Shown: positions 1 to 6,573 of the stretch, piece after piece
Layout: each line of letters starts with the position of its first letter
Numbering within the stretch: position 1 is the first letter of the stretch
DNA from: an uncultured Collinsella sp.
GTDB lineage: Bacteria > Actinomycetota > Coriobacteriia > Coriobacteriales > Coriobacteriaceae
DNA length: 16,983 nucleotides
NCBI GenBank assembly: GCA_902496375.1
Contig: CABVAS010000014.1
Span: 1-16,983 of the forward strand
Reading direction: 5' to 3'
Translations under genes and position numbers: made by a program
The notes under the pieces: model-generated
Told to the model about the DNA's origin: nothing
Seen by the model: the letters and a program-made list of their open reading frames with translations, nothing else
The model's database searches: none

Positions 1-114
1 TGGGACGCGTTTCTAACGAAGCCGTAACGGCCGTTGGGCTCTTTTGGCGCCAGCCCTTCTCGACCCGTACGCCACTCATGGTATGTTTACGCGATAACAA
101 GGATGGAGGTGCCC

Positions 115-216
115 GTGGCACGCAATAAGTACCCGGAGGAGACGGTCGAGAAGATTCTCGACGTTGCCGAGCGGCTCCTCGTGGAGCGTGGCTACGAGCA
201 CACCACGATGATCTGA
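115..216 (+). pseudogene. TetR family regulator, N-terminal fragment
   Basis: Reads from GTG 115 (ribosome site GGAGG at 105-109) as 33 codons beginning MARNKYPEETVEKILDVAER, then stops at TGA 214-216. The ARNKYPEETVEKIL...AERLLVERGYEHTTM pattern is the opening helix and first half of the helix-turn-helix of TetR regulators, which normally run to about 190-220 residues. The recognition helix and the whole ligand domain are missing, so it cannot work as a repressor. The break falls right after the TTM of the HTH and is followed at once by HsdS coding sequence in another frame, so the loss came from a deletion or recombination joint and not from a point mutation. The TetR identification is fairly sure; the regulator's target is unknown. 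Confidence 0.7.
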
Positions 217-442
217 AGAGCAATACGCTAAATCGAAAAAGGCAATCGAAGTCGCGCCTGTGGACTTAGCGAGAGTCGAGATTCCCGCCCCATCCATCGC
301 CACCCGGCGGAAGGTCGTCGATGTCCTCGACCGCTTCGACTCCCTAACGAAATCGCTCGCCGACGGTATCCCTGCCGAGATCGAGGCACGCCGGGCGCAG
401 TACGGGTACTGCCGCGACCGCCTGCTCGACTTCCGAAACTAA
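212..442 (+). pseudogene. Type I restriction specificity subunit (HsdS), C-terminal fragment
   Basis: The frame opens directly after a stop at 209-211 and gives about 76 residues ending at TAA 440-442. It carries the hallmark end of an HsdS half: a VEIPAPS motif, then RRKVVDVLDRFDSL, then GIPAEIEARRAQYGYCRDRLL. In intact HsdS this is the last stretch of a target-recognition domain plus the conserved helix that spaces the two domains and contacts HsdM. No HsdM, HsdR or upstream recognition domain is present, and there is no credible ribosome site (the internal ATG at 260 lies inside the conserved block). I read it as debris of a lost or rearranged type I system. A donor fragment for specificity switching is possible, but no invertase or partner repeat is visible here. 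Confidence 0.75.
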
Positions 443-453
443 GTGAGAATGAG

Positions 454-505
454 TTATCGGTATGCTTTTTTATAAAATGTAAAAAAGTACCCCCATAACT
501 GATAA
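454..505 (+). promoter_or_regulatory. AT-rich imperfect dyad in the leader of the first ATPase gene
   Basis: An inverted repeat with outer arms TTATC (454-458) and GATAA (501-505), inner arms CTTTTTTA (465-472) and TAAAAAAG (480-487), and a 7-base centre TAAAATG. Between them TATG and CATA also oppose each other. It fills the gap between the HsdS remnant and the ATPase and includes -10-like strings (TATAAA 471-476; TAAAAT 503-508). The second match overlaps the ATG at 507, which argues that translation starts further down. No convincing -35 element was found. Confidence 0.4.
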
Positions 506-539
506 AATGGACGCTGGAAAAAAGGGGGAGGGGTGCATC

Positions 540-1775
540 TTGCGTATATACCGACGTGAAAAGTATCTAAAGCGAATGCGTGGTTTCTACCACGATGACG
601 GGATGATCAAGGTGATCACCGGTGTTCGCAGGTGCGGTAAATCCTGCCTCATGCAATCAATCGCAGACGAACTTGTGGAATCCGGTGTAGCGAGCGACCA
701 CATCATCTATATCGACCTTGACTCACGGGAGAACAGGAAGGTCAAGACGACCGATGAGCTCGAAAATCTGATTGACATGTCGACCCCAGCAGACACTGAG
801 GGGACGAAGTACCTCTTCATCGATGAGATTCAGAACGTCAAGGAATTCGAGCTGCTCATCAACGGCTACCGGACAGATGGCGGTTGGTCCATCTTCATTA
901 CCGGTTCGAATTCATATCTGCTTTCTGGGCAGCTTGTTACAAAGCTGACGGGTCGCTATATCGAGTTCGAGGTGTTTCCACTCGATTTTGCGGAATATAT
1001 CGATATGAAGCGTTTTCTCGGCAAGCCTGTCAATGACCTTCTCGTGGGAGAGTTTACCGAGTACCTGACTCTTGGAGGCTTTCCCAAAGCGCTTGAGTAT
1101 GAGGGCGAGGATGAAAAGCGCACCTATATCAAGAGTGTTATTCATGAGATCTTTGAAAAGGACGTAAAACATTCGAACAAAATTAAGAATGTCTCGGTTT
1201 TCGATGCCGTCCAGACGTATCTCATCAACAACTTTGGTGCGCCGACGAACCTGAAGAACCTCCTTGCGTACTTCAATGATGTCGAGAAGATTCCCATCAA
1301 GCGCGAAACGCTCAATCGGTATATCCAGATTCTTGTTGACGCGAAGATCCTTTATCGCTGCTCGAGGTTCGATCTCAAGTCTCGGCGATCGCTTATCCGC
1401 GAAGAGAAGTACTACCTGGCTGATCCCGGCTTCTATTTCGCCATGAACACGGATGCGAGGATTAACTACGGACCGGCGTTGGAGAACGTGCTCTACCTCT
1501 ATCTTGCATCGCGCGGGTACGAGCTTTCTGTGGGCCGTATTGGGAAGCTCGAGTGTGACTTCATCGCTCGTAGGCGCAATGCTTACGCCTATATCCAGGT
1601 CTCTATGTCGATTGCCGACAGAGGCGTCGAGGAGCGCGAGTACAGGCCGTTCGGCCACATCAGGGATGGGTATCCGCGCTACTTGTTCACGCTTGATCCT
1701 CTATTGCAGGAGAGGGATGGCGTCAGGCACCTTAACATGGCATCGTTTATGCAAGATGGCGGTGATCTTATTTGA
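540..1775 (+). CDS. AAA family ATPase with DUF4143 (AAA_14-DUF4143)
   Basis: A 411-residue protein of the widespread AAA_14/DUF4143 family, whose cellular role is not settled. Residues 22-36 hold the nucleotide site MIKVITGVRRCGKS (Walker A, Lys34), Walker B is YLFIDEIQ (Asp96, Glu97), and FITGSNSYLLSG near 118-130 is the sensor-like strand. The C-terminal DUF4143 part ends in a restriction-nuclease-like fold signature, LECDFIARR followed by YIQVS, in which the usual acidic residue and lysine are only partly kept. TTG 540 is chosen as the start: a GGGGGAGGGG site lies 6 bases upstream and the protein then begins like its relatives (RIYRREKYL). The ATG at 507 would add 11 residues with no ribosome site. 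It stands alone and its codons are more AT-rich than those of the core genes, suggesting acquisition. It may act in defence or as a toxin-antitoxin ATPase; both ideas are inference. Confidence 0.85.
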   Translation: MRIYRREKYLKRMRGFYHDDGMIKVITGVRRCGKSCLMQSIADELVESGVASDHIIYIDLDSRENRKVKTTDELENLIDMSTPADTEGTKYLFIDEIQNVKEFELLINGYRTDGGWSIFITGSNSYLLSGQLVTKLTGRYIEFEVFPLDFAEYIDMKRFLGKPVNDLLVGEFTEYLTLGGFPKALEYEGEDEKRTYIKSVIHEIFEKDVKHSNKIKNVSVFDAVQTYLINNFGAPTNLKNLLAYFNDVEKIPIKRETLNRYIQILVDAKILYRCSRFDLKSRRSLIREEKYYLADPGFYFAMNTDARINYGPALENVLYLYLASRGYELSVGRIGKLECDFIARRRNAYAYIQVSMSIADRGVEEREYRPFGHIRDGYPRYLFTLDPLLQERDGVRHLNMASFMQDGGDLI

Positions 1776-1801
1776 GTGGTGGCCAGATCCCTTTGACGGC
1801 G

Positions 1802-2394
1802 TTATCGAACGTGTGCGTTCTCGTAGGCACCTTTGATCTCTTCCGGCAAATCGTCGTGAATCAGCGCCTTTACCCTATTCTCACTGCCATTCTGAATCGC
1901 CTGTTTGCAGTATCAGCATTTGAACCTCAGCATATCCAGCACATGGTTCATGTCCGCGCCGCCGATAGTAGGGCTCCCAAGTCGGCCTGGATCGCCTCTG
2001 CCTTGTTTCCGAGCTGCAGTGGTGCCGAGCCGCCCGAGATGTTTACGCTCAGCAGGTGCGCATCCGGCAGCTTTGCGGTCATGCTTCAGAATGGGAGCGT
2101 GATGATGCCGGGGGTCATCTCGCCCACGCCGAGCTCCAGCAACAGCACGCGGCTACTACCGCGCTCGCGCACGAAGTGCTCATATCGTTCGAGACTCTCG
2201 CGTCATGCCGTGCCCTGCAAAAACGTGTCGTCGCGCACCCACGGCACAAGCTGCCAACCGCAGTGCGGGCATCGGGGGACATCCTCGCTGCGGATTTCGA
2301 ACCCCGCACTGCTCACGTGGTTGTAATGATTGGCGTGAAGGCGGCCGTTGGGAAGAAACTCATTTCCGTGGGGAAGAAACTTCTCGGTGAGTAA
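1802..2394 (-). pseudogene. SIR2-family NAD-dependent deacylase, decayed and N-terminally truncated
   Basis: Minus-strand reading from about 2394 gives a zinc-site motif (VPRCPHCGWQLVPWVRDDTF), the region ERYEHFVRERG, then SSRVLLLELGVGEMTPGII, LPF-stop-SMTAKLPDAHLLSVN and GNKAEAIQADLGALL. These match the C-terminal half of bacterial SIR2-like deacylases. The N-terminal NAD-binding and catalytic half is absent. TGA codons interrupt the frame at 2203-2205 and 2086-2088, both where the family has Trp. A frameshift near 1955 moves the reading to GADMNHVLDMLRF, then TGA at 1913-1915 and a final stop at 1802-1804. The break at 2394 coincides with an inverted repeat. No product is expected. SIR2 identification rests on remembered family patterns and not on a search. 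Confidence 0.7.
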
Positions 2395-2422
2395 AGCTCA
2401 TCGGAGCGGGGATAGAGCTTTA
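2392..2422. terminator. Short inverted repeat between the SIR2 remnant and the LPXTG gene
   Basis: Perfect 8-base arms TAAAGCTC (2392-2399) and GAGCTTTA (2415-2422) around a 15-base loop. It sits 22 bases past the stop of the leftward LPXTG gene, so it could end that transcript. No run of U follows in either direction, so termination is only a weak guess. It also marks the point where SIR2 homology begins. Confidence 0.3.
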
Positions 2423-2444
2423 TCTGCGGGGTACGAAATGCTGG

Positions 2445-3365
2445 CTAGCGGTTGCGACGCCTTGTTGCAGAAATGCCAACTGCCGCAACTACACCACCGG
2501 CAACAGTCAGGGCGGCTGCCATCGCACCGTTGTCGCCCGTCGCGGGTAGGGTGGTCCCGGCTGGTTTAACCGTCGCTACTGCCTTGGTGGAAACGGGATT
2601 TGCCGCGGGCTTTTCTGCCTTGGGCTGCGGTGTGGGCTCGGGCTTGGTTTCCGGTTCGGGTTTTACCTCTGGGTTCGGCTTAACGTCAGGGCTCGGCTCG
2701 GGATCGGTCACGTCGGTTGCAATCAGGTGCACGTCGCTGTCGAAGACGTAGCGGATGTAGTAATCGTGCCGCGTCTCGTGCATAATCCCCTGCCCGCTGT
2801 CGAAGTCGCGGTCAACGTGTGTGCCAAGGTGGGTTGAGCTGACAAGGTTCAGTCTGTAAGGGATTTGGTCGTCGGCGTAGCCGCCTGTAAAGGCTGCGGT
2901 TGCTCTAACGTGATTGTCGATCATGGTCAGGGCAATAGAGACGCTGGCCTCTTTAGGGTTCTCGGTTTTTATAAGGCCTTCGGTATCGGTGTCGATCTTG
3001 AAGAGATGGACGGTGTCGTTAAGCCCGTAGATGAAGTCCTCGGGTTTGTCGGGGAAATCGTATACAAACGCCTCATTCTGGACCAACATGAAGGCAGGAG
3101 GGAGCTCCAGGTCATAGTTATGGTCGACAACGGTGGTAGCTGTGAGGCTGCCTTCCGCGTTGGCTTCGTCGCAGGTAATGGGTGCTGCGACATCGGTTTC
3201 GGGCATTTCGGTCGCCAGTGCTGCGCAGGGTAGCAAAAGCAGTCCTGCCACAAGAATGCTTACTCCGAAGGCGGCGACTCTGGCGCCTGCATGACGCTCG
3301 ACGTTGCGGATAGACAGGCCAGTCCGTTTGTTATGGGTCTGCGGTGCAACATGCTGTCCATACAT
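2445..3365 (-). CDS. LPXTG cell-wall-anchored surface protein
   Basis: A 306-residue secreted protein. A basic N-terminus and hydrophobic stretch (about residues 29-51, VAAFGVSILVAGLLLLPCAA) form the signal peptide, with cleavage likely near ALA-TEM. Residues 60-215 are an extracellular part I do not recognise, rich in Asp and aromatic residues. A proline-rich stalk of PEP/KPEPE-like units follows (about 220-255). LPATG at 273-277, a hydrophobic helix (281-300) and the tail RRRNR are a complete sortase sorting signal. The start is ATG 3363-3365 with AAGGAG six bases upstream. No sortase gene is in the window, so a housekeeping sortase elsewhere is presumed. It is a single-gene unit, divergent from the oxidoreductase. 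It may be an adhesin or pilus-like subunit; only the anchoring is seen directly. Confidence 0.85.
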   Translation of the reverse strand: MYGQHVAPQTHNKRTGLSIRNVERHAGARVAAFGVSILVAGLLLLPCAALATEMPETDVAAPITCDEANAEGSLTATTVVDHNYDLELPPAFMLVQNEAFVYDFPDKPEDFIYGLNDTVHLFKIDTDTEGLIKTENPKEASVSIALTMIDNHVRATAAFTGGYADDQIPYRLNLVSSTHLGTHVDRDFDSGQGIMHETRHDYYIRYVFDSDVHLIATDVTDPEPSPDVKPNPEVKPEPETKPEPTPQPKAEKPAANPVSTKAVATVKPAGTTLPATGDNGAMAAALTVAGGVVAAVGISATRRRNR

Positions 3366-3578
3366 AAGACGCTCCTTGTTCGTAGGCCGGTTTCCGCGGA
3401 TCTATATTGCGCCTGGCCGATGCGGCTAGGCTCTTTCACGCGAACGCTTATGCGAGCAGGGAGAAAGCTCAAGCTAATTTTCTCACAGTCGATACTTTGC
3501 GAGCAACGATTTGCTGTTCAATTTTCGGAGAGAGAGTCAAGACAGTCGAGGAGTTATCAGGCGGTGAGATTATGTCTA
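3366..3578. other. Divergent intergenic region, no gene seen
   Basis: The space between the divergent LPXTG and oxidoreductase genes, more AT-rich from about 3470. A 60-codon plus-strand frame (3407-3589) has only a TTG start, no ribosome site and no recognised motif. No clear -35/-10 pair was found on either strand. The first repeat copy begins at its right end. Confidence 0.4.
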
Positions 3579-3600
3579 GAGAACACTGACGAGAGATGCG

Positions 3601-3610
3601 GTCTACAGAC
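3601..3610. promoter_or_regulatory. Operator-like dyad GTCT-AC-AGAC (also 6731-6740)
   Basis: Half-sites GTCT and AGAC flank two bases inside a segment of about 38 bases that is identical in both repeat copies (3589-3626 and 6719-6756), 75 bases before the oxidoreductase start. Exact conservation of an untranslated stretch suggests a promoter or protein-binding site. No promoter hexamers are evident around it. Confidence 0.3.
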
Positions 3611-3647
3611 GACTGAATAGCTCCATTCGTTTTGGTTACAAGAAAAC

Positions 3648-3667
3648 ATGCTGCGCGCCTGCAGCAT
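3648..3667 (+). promoter_or_regulatory. Leader hairpin just before the oxidoreductase ribosome site
   Basis: Perfect 7-base arms ATGCTGC and GCAGCAT with a GCGCCT loop, immediately followed by the ribosome site (GAGGGAGAGG, 3668-3677) and ATG 3685. The matching place in copy 2 has different arms that still pair (TGCCG 6781-6785 with CGGCA 6794-6798). Compensated change supports a real RNA stem, perhaps limiting ribosome access. Confidence 0.45.
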
Positions 3668-3684
3668 GAGGGAGAGGGAATCCT

Positions 3685-4215
3685 ATGAATATCGTTGTAT
3701 TGAGCGGTAGCCCGCGCAAGGGCGCCAATACCGACACCATGGTCGAGGCGTTTGCCGAGACCGCGCGCGAGGCCGGCCATACGGTCGAGGTCATCCGCGT
3801 TGCCGGCAAAAAGATCGCTGGTTGTCTGGGATGCCAGTACTGCTTTACCCACGAGGGCACCTGTGTGCAGAAAGATGACATGGCCGACGTGATCGAGTCG
3901 CTGAAAGGCGCCGACATGGTTGTCTTCGCCTCGCCCATCTACTGGTTCGATATCACCGCGCAGGAGAAGGCCGCCATCGACCGCCTGTACGCCTTCGGTG
4001 CTACGGGCTTCCCGTTCGCCAAGACGGCCCTTTTGCTCGATAGCCACAGCGAGGGCGTCTATGATGCGGCGATCGCTATGTACAAGTCAACCTGCGCGTA
4101 CTGCAAGTGGGAGGACCAGGGCATTGTCACCATCAGCGGTATGACCGAGCGCGACAGCATGGCATCGTCGCCCAAGTTGGAAGAGGTGCGAGAGCTCGCT
4201 CGCAAGCTCGCCTAA
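3685..4215 (+). CDS. Flavodoxin-family NAD(P)H-dependent oxidoreductase (FMN reductase-like)
   Basis: A 176-residue cytoplasmic flavoprotein, the normal length for the NADPH-dependent FMN reductase/iron-sulfur flavoprotein-like group. SGSPRKGANTDTM (residues 7-19) is the FMN phosphate loop. A cysteine cluster CLGCQYCFTHEGTC (47-60) resembles that of iron-sulfur flavoproteins, and ASPIYWFDITAQEKAAIDR (about 79-97) is the conserved flavin-side block. Such proteins reduce quinones, nitro compounds or free FMN with NAD(P)H; the true substrate cannot be told. ATG 3685 follows a strong purine-rich ribosome site and a leader hairpin. After the stop, a fresh ribosome site (AGAGGAG) and ATG GCA ATC GGT open a frame of only 21 codons, as if the next gene of an operon had been cut off. 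A truncated copy lies at 6798-7103. Confidence 0.88.
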   Translation: MNIVVLSGSPRKGANTDTMVEAFAETAREAGHTVEVIRVAGKKIAGCLGCQYCFTHEGTCVQKDDMADVIESLKGADMVVFASPIYWFDITAQEKAAIDRLYAFGATGFPFAKTALLLDSHSEGVYDAAIAMYKSTCAYCKWEDQGIVTISGMTERDSMASSPKLEEVRELARKLA

Positions 4216-4228
4216 GGACAAGAGGAGC

Positions 4229-4292
4229 GCATGGCAATCGGTGTTGGTGGAAAGCCTACTTCCCTTACCAAGAGGATTACTGATTGCCATGC
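4229..4292. repeat. 14-base inverted repeat at the right edge of copy 1
   Basis: GCATGGCAATCGGT (4229-4242) reappears inverted as ACTGATTGCCATGC (4279-4292), 13 of 14 bases matching, with 36 bases between. The same word, ACATGGCAATCGGT, ends copy 2 at 7117-7130. The left arm holds the start codon of the truncated downstream frame. No U-run follows, so it is not a usual terminator. It marks the boundary where the two copies cease to be alike. Confidence 0.6.
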
Positions 4293-4310
4293 ATAGTTGC
4301 TGACAGTTTC

Positions 4311-4347
4311 TTTTGCAACTTTTGCTATTTTTTGCAAGTTTTGCTAT
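4311..4347. repeat. Tandem pair of 18-base T-rich repeats
   Basis: TTTTGCAACTTTTGCTAT (4311-4328) is followed, after one T, by TTTTGCAAGTTTTGCTAT (4330-4347), one mismatch in 18. The period of 19 bases is close to two helical turns. It lies between the convergent oxidoreductase and DUF6508 genes; apart from this and the inverted repeat, nothing is seen in 4216-4439. Confidence 0.6.
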
Positions 4348-4439
4348 CAGCTGTAGCTGGCCTTTATCTGAGGAACGCTCCTTGATTTATTGCTTATCGT
4401 TGGTAACTGTCACGGGCGAAATGTCTTCGCGGCAGCCGC

Positions 4440-4784
4440 TCAGCCCTCGTCGAGCTCCTTCAGCCGGGAGAGGCAGCGGTCCAGAAACCCACTCCTGGCT
4501 TGCGCTGCAAGGAGTCCGTCGCAGAAGCGGTCGCCACGAACGCACCACGTGATGCATGCACGTATCAGGTCAATGTCCCCATGGTCGATGTCGCAGCTGT
4601 CTATGCCTTCCGAGGTGTCGATGCCATGGCGTTCAAGCGTCTCGAAGTAGCTGGTGTCCGCGAACCCGTCCAGTTCATAGAAATCGTCGACAAAATCCTC
4701 GAGTCCGAGCGTCCCGCCCCCAAGCTCGGCATTCATGTTTCTGTCCGCCAGCTTGCCAGCGTACCTGGTTAGTCTTTCGAACAT
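4440..4784 (-). CDS. DUF6508 domain protein
   Basis: A 114-residue protein matching DUF6508, a small family of unknown function. Features are a start MFERLTRYAGKL, an acidic middle with FVDDFYEL, then the block YFETLERHGID, and the diagnostic end RACITWCVRGDRFCDGLL...FLDRCLSRLKELD. It is short relative to members I recall: the usual insert between the first helix and the VDDF block is compressed to a Gly-rich link. The ribosome site AAGGAG lies six bases before ATG 4784. It starts 9 bases past the stop of the DUF262/DUF1524 gene, so the two are almost certainly co-transcribed and possibly translationally coupled. A partner or regulator role for the nuclease is inferred from position only. No membrane segment or signal peptide is present. 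Confidence 0.7.
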   Translation of the reverse strand: MFERLTRYAGKLADRNMNAELGGGTLGLEDFVDDFYELDGFADTSYFETLERHGIDTSEGIDSCDIDHGDIDLIRACITWCVRGDRFCDGLLAAQARSGFLDRCLSRLKELDEG

Positions 4785-4793
4785 GTCCGCTCC

Positions 4794-6527
4794 TTAGCTC
4801 AAAAGTCCGTTGTCGCCCAGGTAGTCCACGAAGGCATCGATGATCCGTGCCGTGCGAGTCGCGATGTCTATTTCGGTGAAGTCTCCCATGACTTGTGTCA
4901 GGCGCTTGAGTTCCGCGATCTTTGTTCCGGCTTTGCGCTTGCCATTGCCGTCGGTGTATCCCTCATAGTACTTGCGTTTATCGCAGAATCTGTAGTCGGC
5001 CGCGCGGATGTTTACACGCTTCTCGAGCAGCGCCTTGTTACCCAGCGCCTCCATGTTGGATTGGTCGACGAGCGGGTCTACCTCGTTGCGCTTCTTGGCA
5101 TAGATGTGCTCAATTTCGAGCGTAGTGTCTAGGTCCATGAGTGGTTGATCTGGGTCTGCGTACGCCCACCAAGTGAGCATGGACTTCGTTACAGGCCTGC
5201 CGTTAGTGAACACGTAGGTTCGGAATCGCTCAGCAATATTTGCGCGATTGAAGTGGTGGTTAGGAAACTCCACCGGGCGGTGCTCCACGATGTTGATCAT
5301 CTCGGGATACACTGGCGAACGCAGCGCATTCACGCCGGGACGCTCAATGGCGTAGGCGAGAACGAATGCCGTGATCTTGTTTAGAAAGCCGTAGAGTGCC
5401 TCGTCATCGAGGACACCTTTGCTGTCGCGGTTGGCGAGGAACCAGACGCTTAGCAGATAGGTCCACATGCCGTTGGGGGCGTAGTTCAGCACGAAGAGCC
5501 TGCGGAGCACGCGCTCGCTGAACCCTTCCTGCGCGTCGACGCGTTTCCAGAAGCCGAGCAGCGCCTCGAGATCGTCGAGCGTAGCGTCCTCCTTGAGCAT
5601 GGCGTAGCCATCGGCACCGAAGAAGTCGCGCAACGATGCGGTGGTCGTGTCGCGGATGCCTTTCTTCGCGCGGCGGTAGTACATGTAGCGCGTAAATAGC
5701 TCATCGGTTGGTGTGCCGCGCATGGGCCGGAAGATAGCGTTCGCTCCCTCCTCGAGCGCCTTCCAGCGACGGATGAACTCGTCCTTGCGCCCCGTGTCGG
5801 AATAATGCTTGTAGAACTGGCTCTTGAAGATGTCGGCATCCGAGAGAGGCAGCCCTCGGTCGTTTAGAGTCGAGAAGATGCGTAGCGCGGTGTCCTGCGA
5901 CTCCGCTTCAATGGGCAACAGTATCACATTGTTGATGACGCGTGTGGCCATGTAGACGGTGTAGGTGGGCCACTCGCTCACCAGTTGCTCAATTTTCCTC
6001 TGGAAGAAAGCGAAGTTGCGGGCATAGGCGCTCTTCCAGCCATCGCCTACATTGCCCTCTCGTAAAATCTCGAGGAATTCATTCTTGTCGTTGTCCGATG
6101 CAACCTCGGAGTCAATCTTGAGGCGCTCCATGTCGGGCTCGTCGAACTCGTCGGTTTTCCATACACAACGGGCGATTGCCTCGCGCATCTTCACAGACTG
6201 CTTATCCTTCATGTTGGTGAACTTGTCGTAGAACGCGCGGAGCAGCAGCATGATGGTGGTGAGGCGCTGCTGGCCGTCAATGATCTCAAGTTGGCCAGAG
6301 AGGTTCTTAAAGGTGACGATGGGTCCGAGGAAGTATTCGTCGTTCTCGCTGTCGAAACGCTCGTAGTCATCGCCTGGAAAAGCGAACGAGAACAGGTCAT
6401 CCCACAGCGTTGCACATTCATCCTCGCCCCAGGCGTAGGGCCTCTGGTAGTCGGGGATGAGGAAGTCTGATCGTTTATCGGTGAGAAGATCGCGAATCGA
6501 CCGCTGGTCGATGTTGAGCTTGGACAT
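4794..6527 (-). CDS. DUF262/DUF1524 protein, GmrSD-like (type IV restriction family)
   Basis: A 577-residue protein with the single-chain GmrSD layout. The N-terminal DUF262 (ParB-like) domain shows IPDYQRPYAWGEDEC (24-38), FLGPIVTF (66-73), the nucleotide-site motif LEIIDGQQRLTTI (80-92, DGQQR at 84-88) and IFSTLNDRGLPLSDADIFK (217-235). The C-terminal DUF1524 domain shows the His-Me-finger nuclease core LEIEHIYAKK (His474) with Asn497 in NMEALGNKALL and a KRKYY tail. GmrSD enzymes cut phage DNA carrying modified, often glucosylated, cytosine and depend on a nucleotide; this specificity is known of the family and not shown here. A longer frame exists from 6716, but ATG 6525-6527 begins the conserved SKLNIDQRSIRDLL and has GGAAGG at a proper distance. 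It forms an operon with DUF6508 and lies between direct repeats. Confidence 0.88.
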   Translation of the reverse strand: MSKLNIDQRSIRDLLTDKRSDFLIPDYQRPYAWGEDECATLWDDLFSFAFPGDDYERFDSENDEYFLGPIVTFKNLSGQLEIIDGQQRLTTIMLLLRAFYDKFTNMKDKQSVKMREAIARCVWKTDEFDEPDMERLKIDSEVASDNDKNEFLEILREGNVGDGWKSAYARNFAFFQRKIEQLVSEWPTYTVYMATRVINNVILLPIEAESQDTALRIFSTLNDRGLPLSDADIFKSQFYKHYSDTGRKDEFIRRWKALEEGANAIFRPMRGTPTDELFTRYMYYRRAKKGIRDTTTASLRDFFGADGYAMLKEDATLDDLEALLGFWKRVDAQEGFSERVLRRLFVLNYAPNGMWTYLLSVWFLANRDSKGVLDDEALYGFLNKITAFVLAYAIERPGVNALRSPVYPEMINIVEHRPVEFPNHHFNRANIAERFRTYVFTNGRPVTKSMLTWWAYADPDQPLMDLDTTLEIEHIYAKKRNEVDPLVDQSNMEALGNKALLEKRVNIRAADYRFCDKRKYYEGYTDGNGKRKAGTKIAELKRLTQVMGDFTEIDIATRTARIIDAFVDYLGDNGLLS

Positions 6528-6567
6528 GAGCTGTACCTTCCGCGCAGGAACAATCAAGATGGCACAG

Positions 6568-6573
6568 ATTATA
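6568..6573 (-). promoter_or_regulatory. Candidate -10 element of the DUF262/DUF6508 operon
   Basis: A perfect TATAAT on the minus strand, 41 bases before the start codon and set in AT-rich sequence, predicting a leader of about 34 bases. No TTGACA-like hexamer lies 16-18 bases upstream. The rest of 6528-6708 shows nothing further. Confidence 0.45.

Larger units (their letters stand above)
3579..4242 (+). repeat. Direct repeat, copy 1 (oxidoreductase leader, gene and trailing bases)
   Basis: Similarity with copy 2 (6709-7130) starts near GA-CAC--AC at 3581, is unbroken through GAGAGATGCGGTCTACAGAC, and ends exactly after ATGGCAATCGGT (4231-4242). Copy 2 lacks about 247 bases corresponding to roughly 3675-3921. 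Over the 294 aligned bases 3922-4215 I count 14 differences by eye, about 95% identity. Confidence 0.9.

Noticed and set aside
912..1658. A 248-codon minus-strand frame
   Set aside because: Mirror of the DUF4143 ATPase, which has clear Walker motifs.
1802..2394. TGA read as tryptophan in the SIR2 sequence
   Set aside because: Other genes here end in TGA (for example 1773-1775), and the sequence also has a frameshift and lacks its N-terminal half, so decay is the simpler reading.
3407..3589. A 60-codon plus-strand frame before the oxidoreductase
   Set aside because: TTG start only, no ribosome site, no recognisable motif, ends inside the repeat boundary.
4231..4293. A 21-codon frame MAIGVGGKPTSLTKRITDCHA with a ribosome site
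   Set aside because: As a gene: the start and ribosome site recur behind copy 2 with a different, even shorter continuation, so both look like cut-off beginnings and not peptides.
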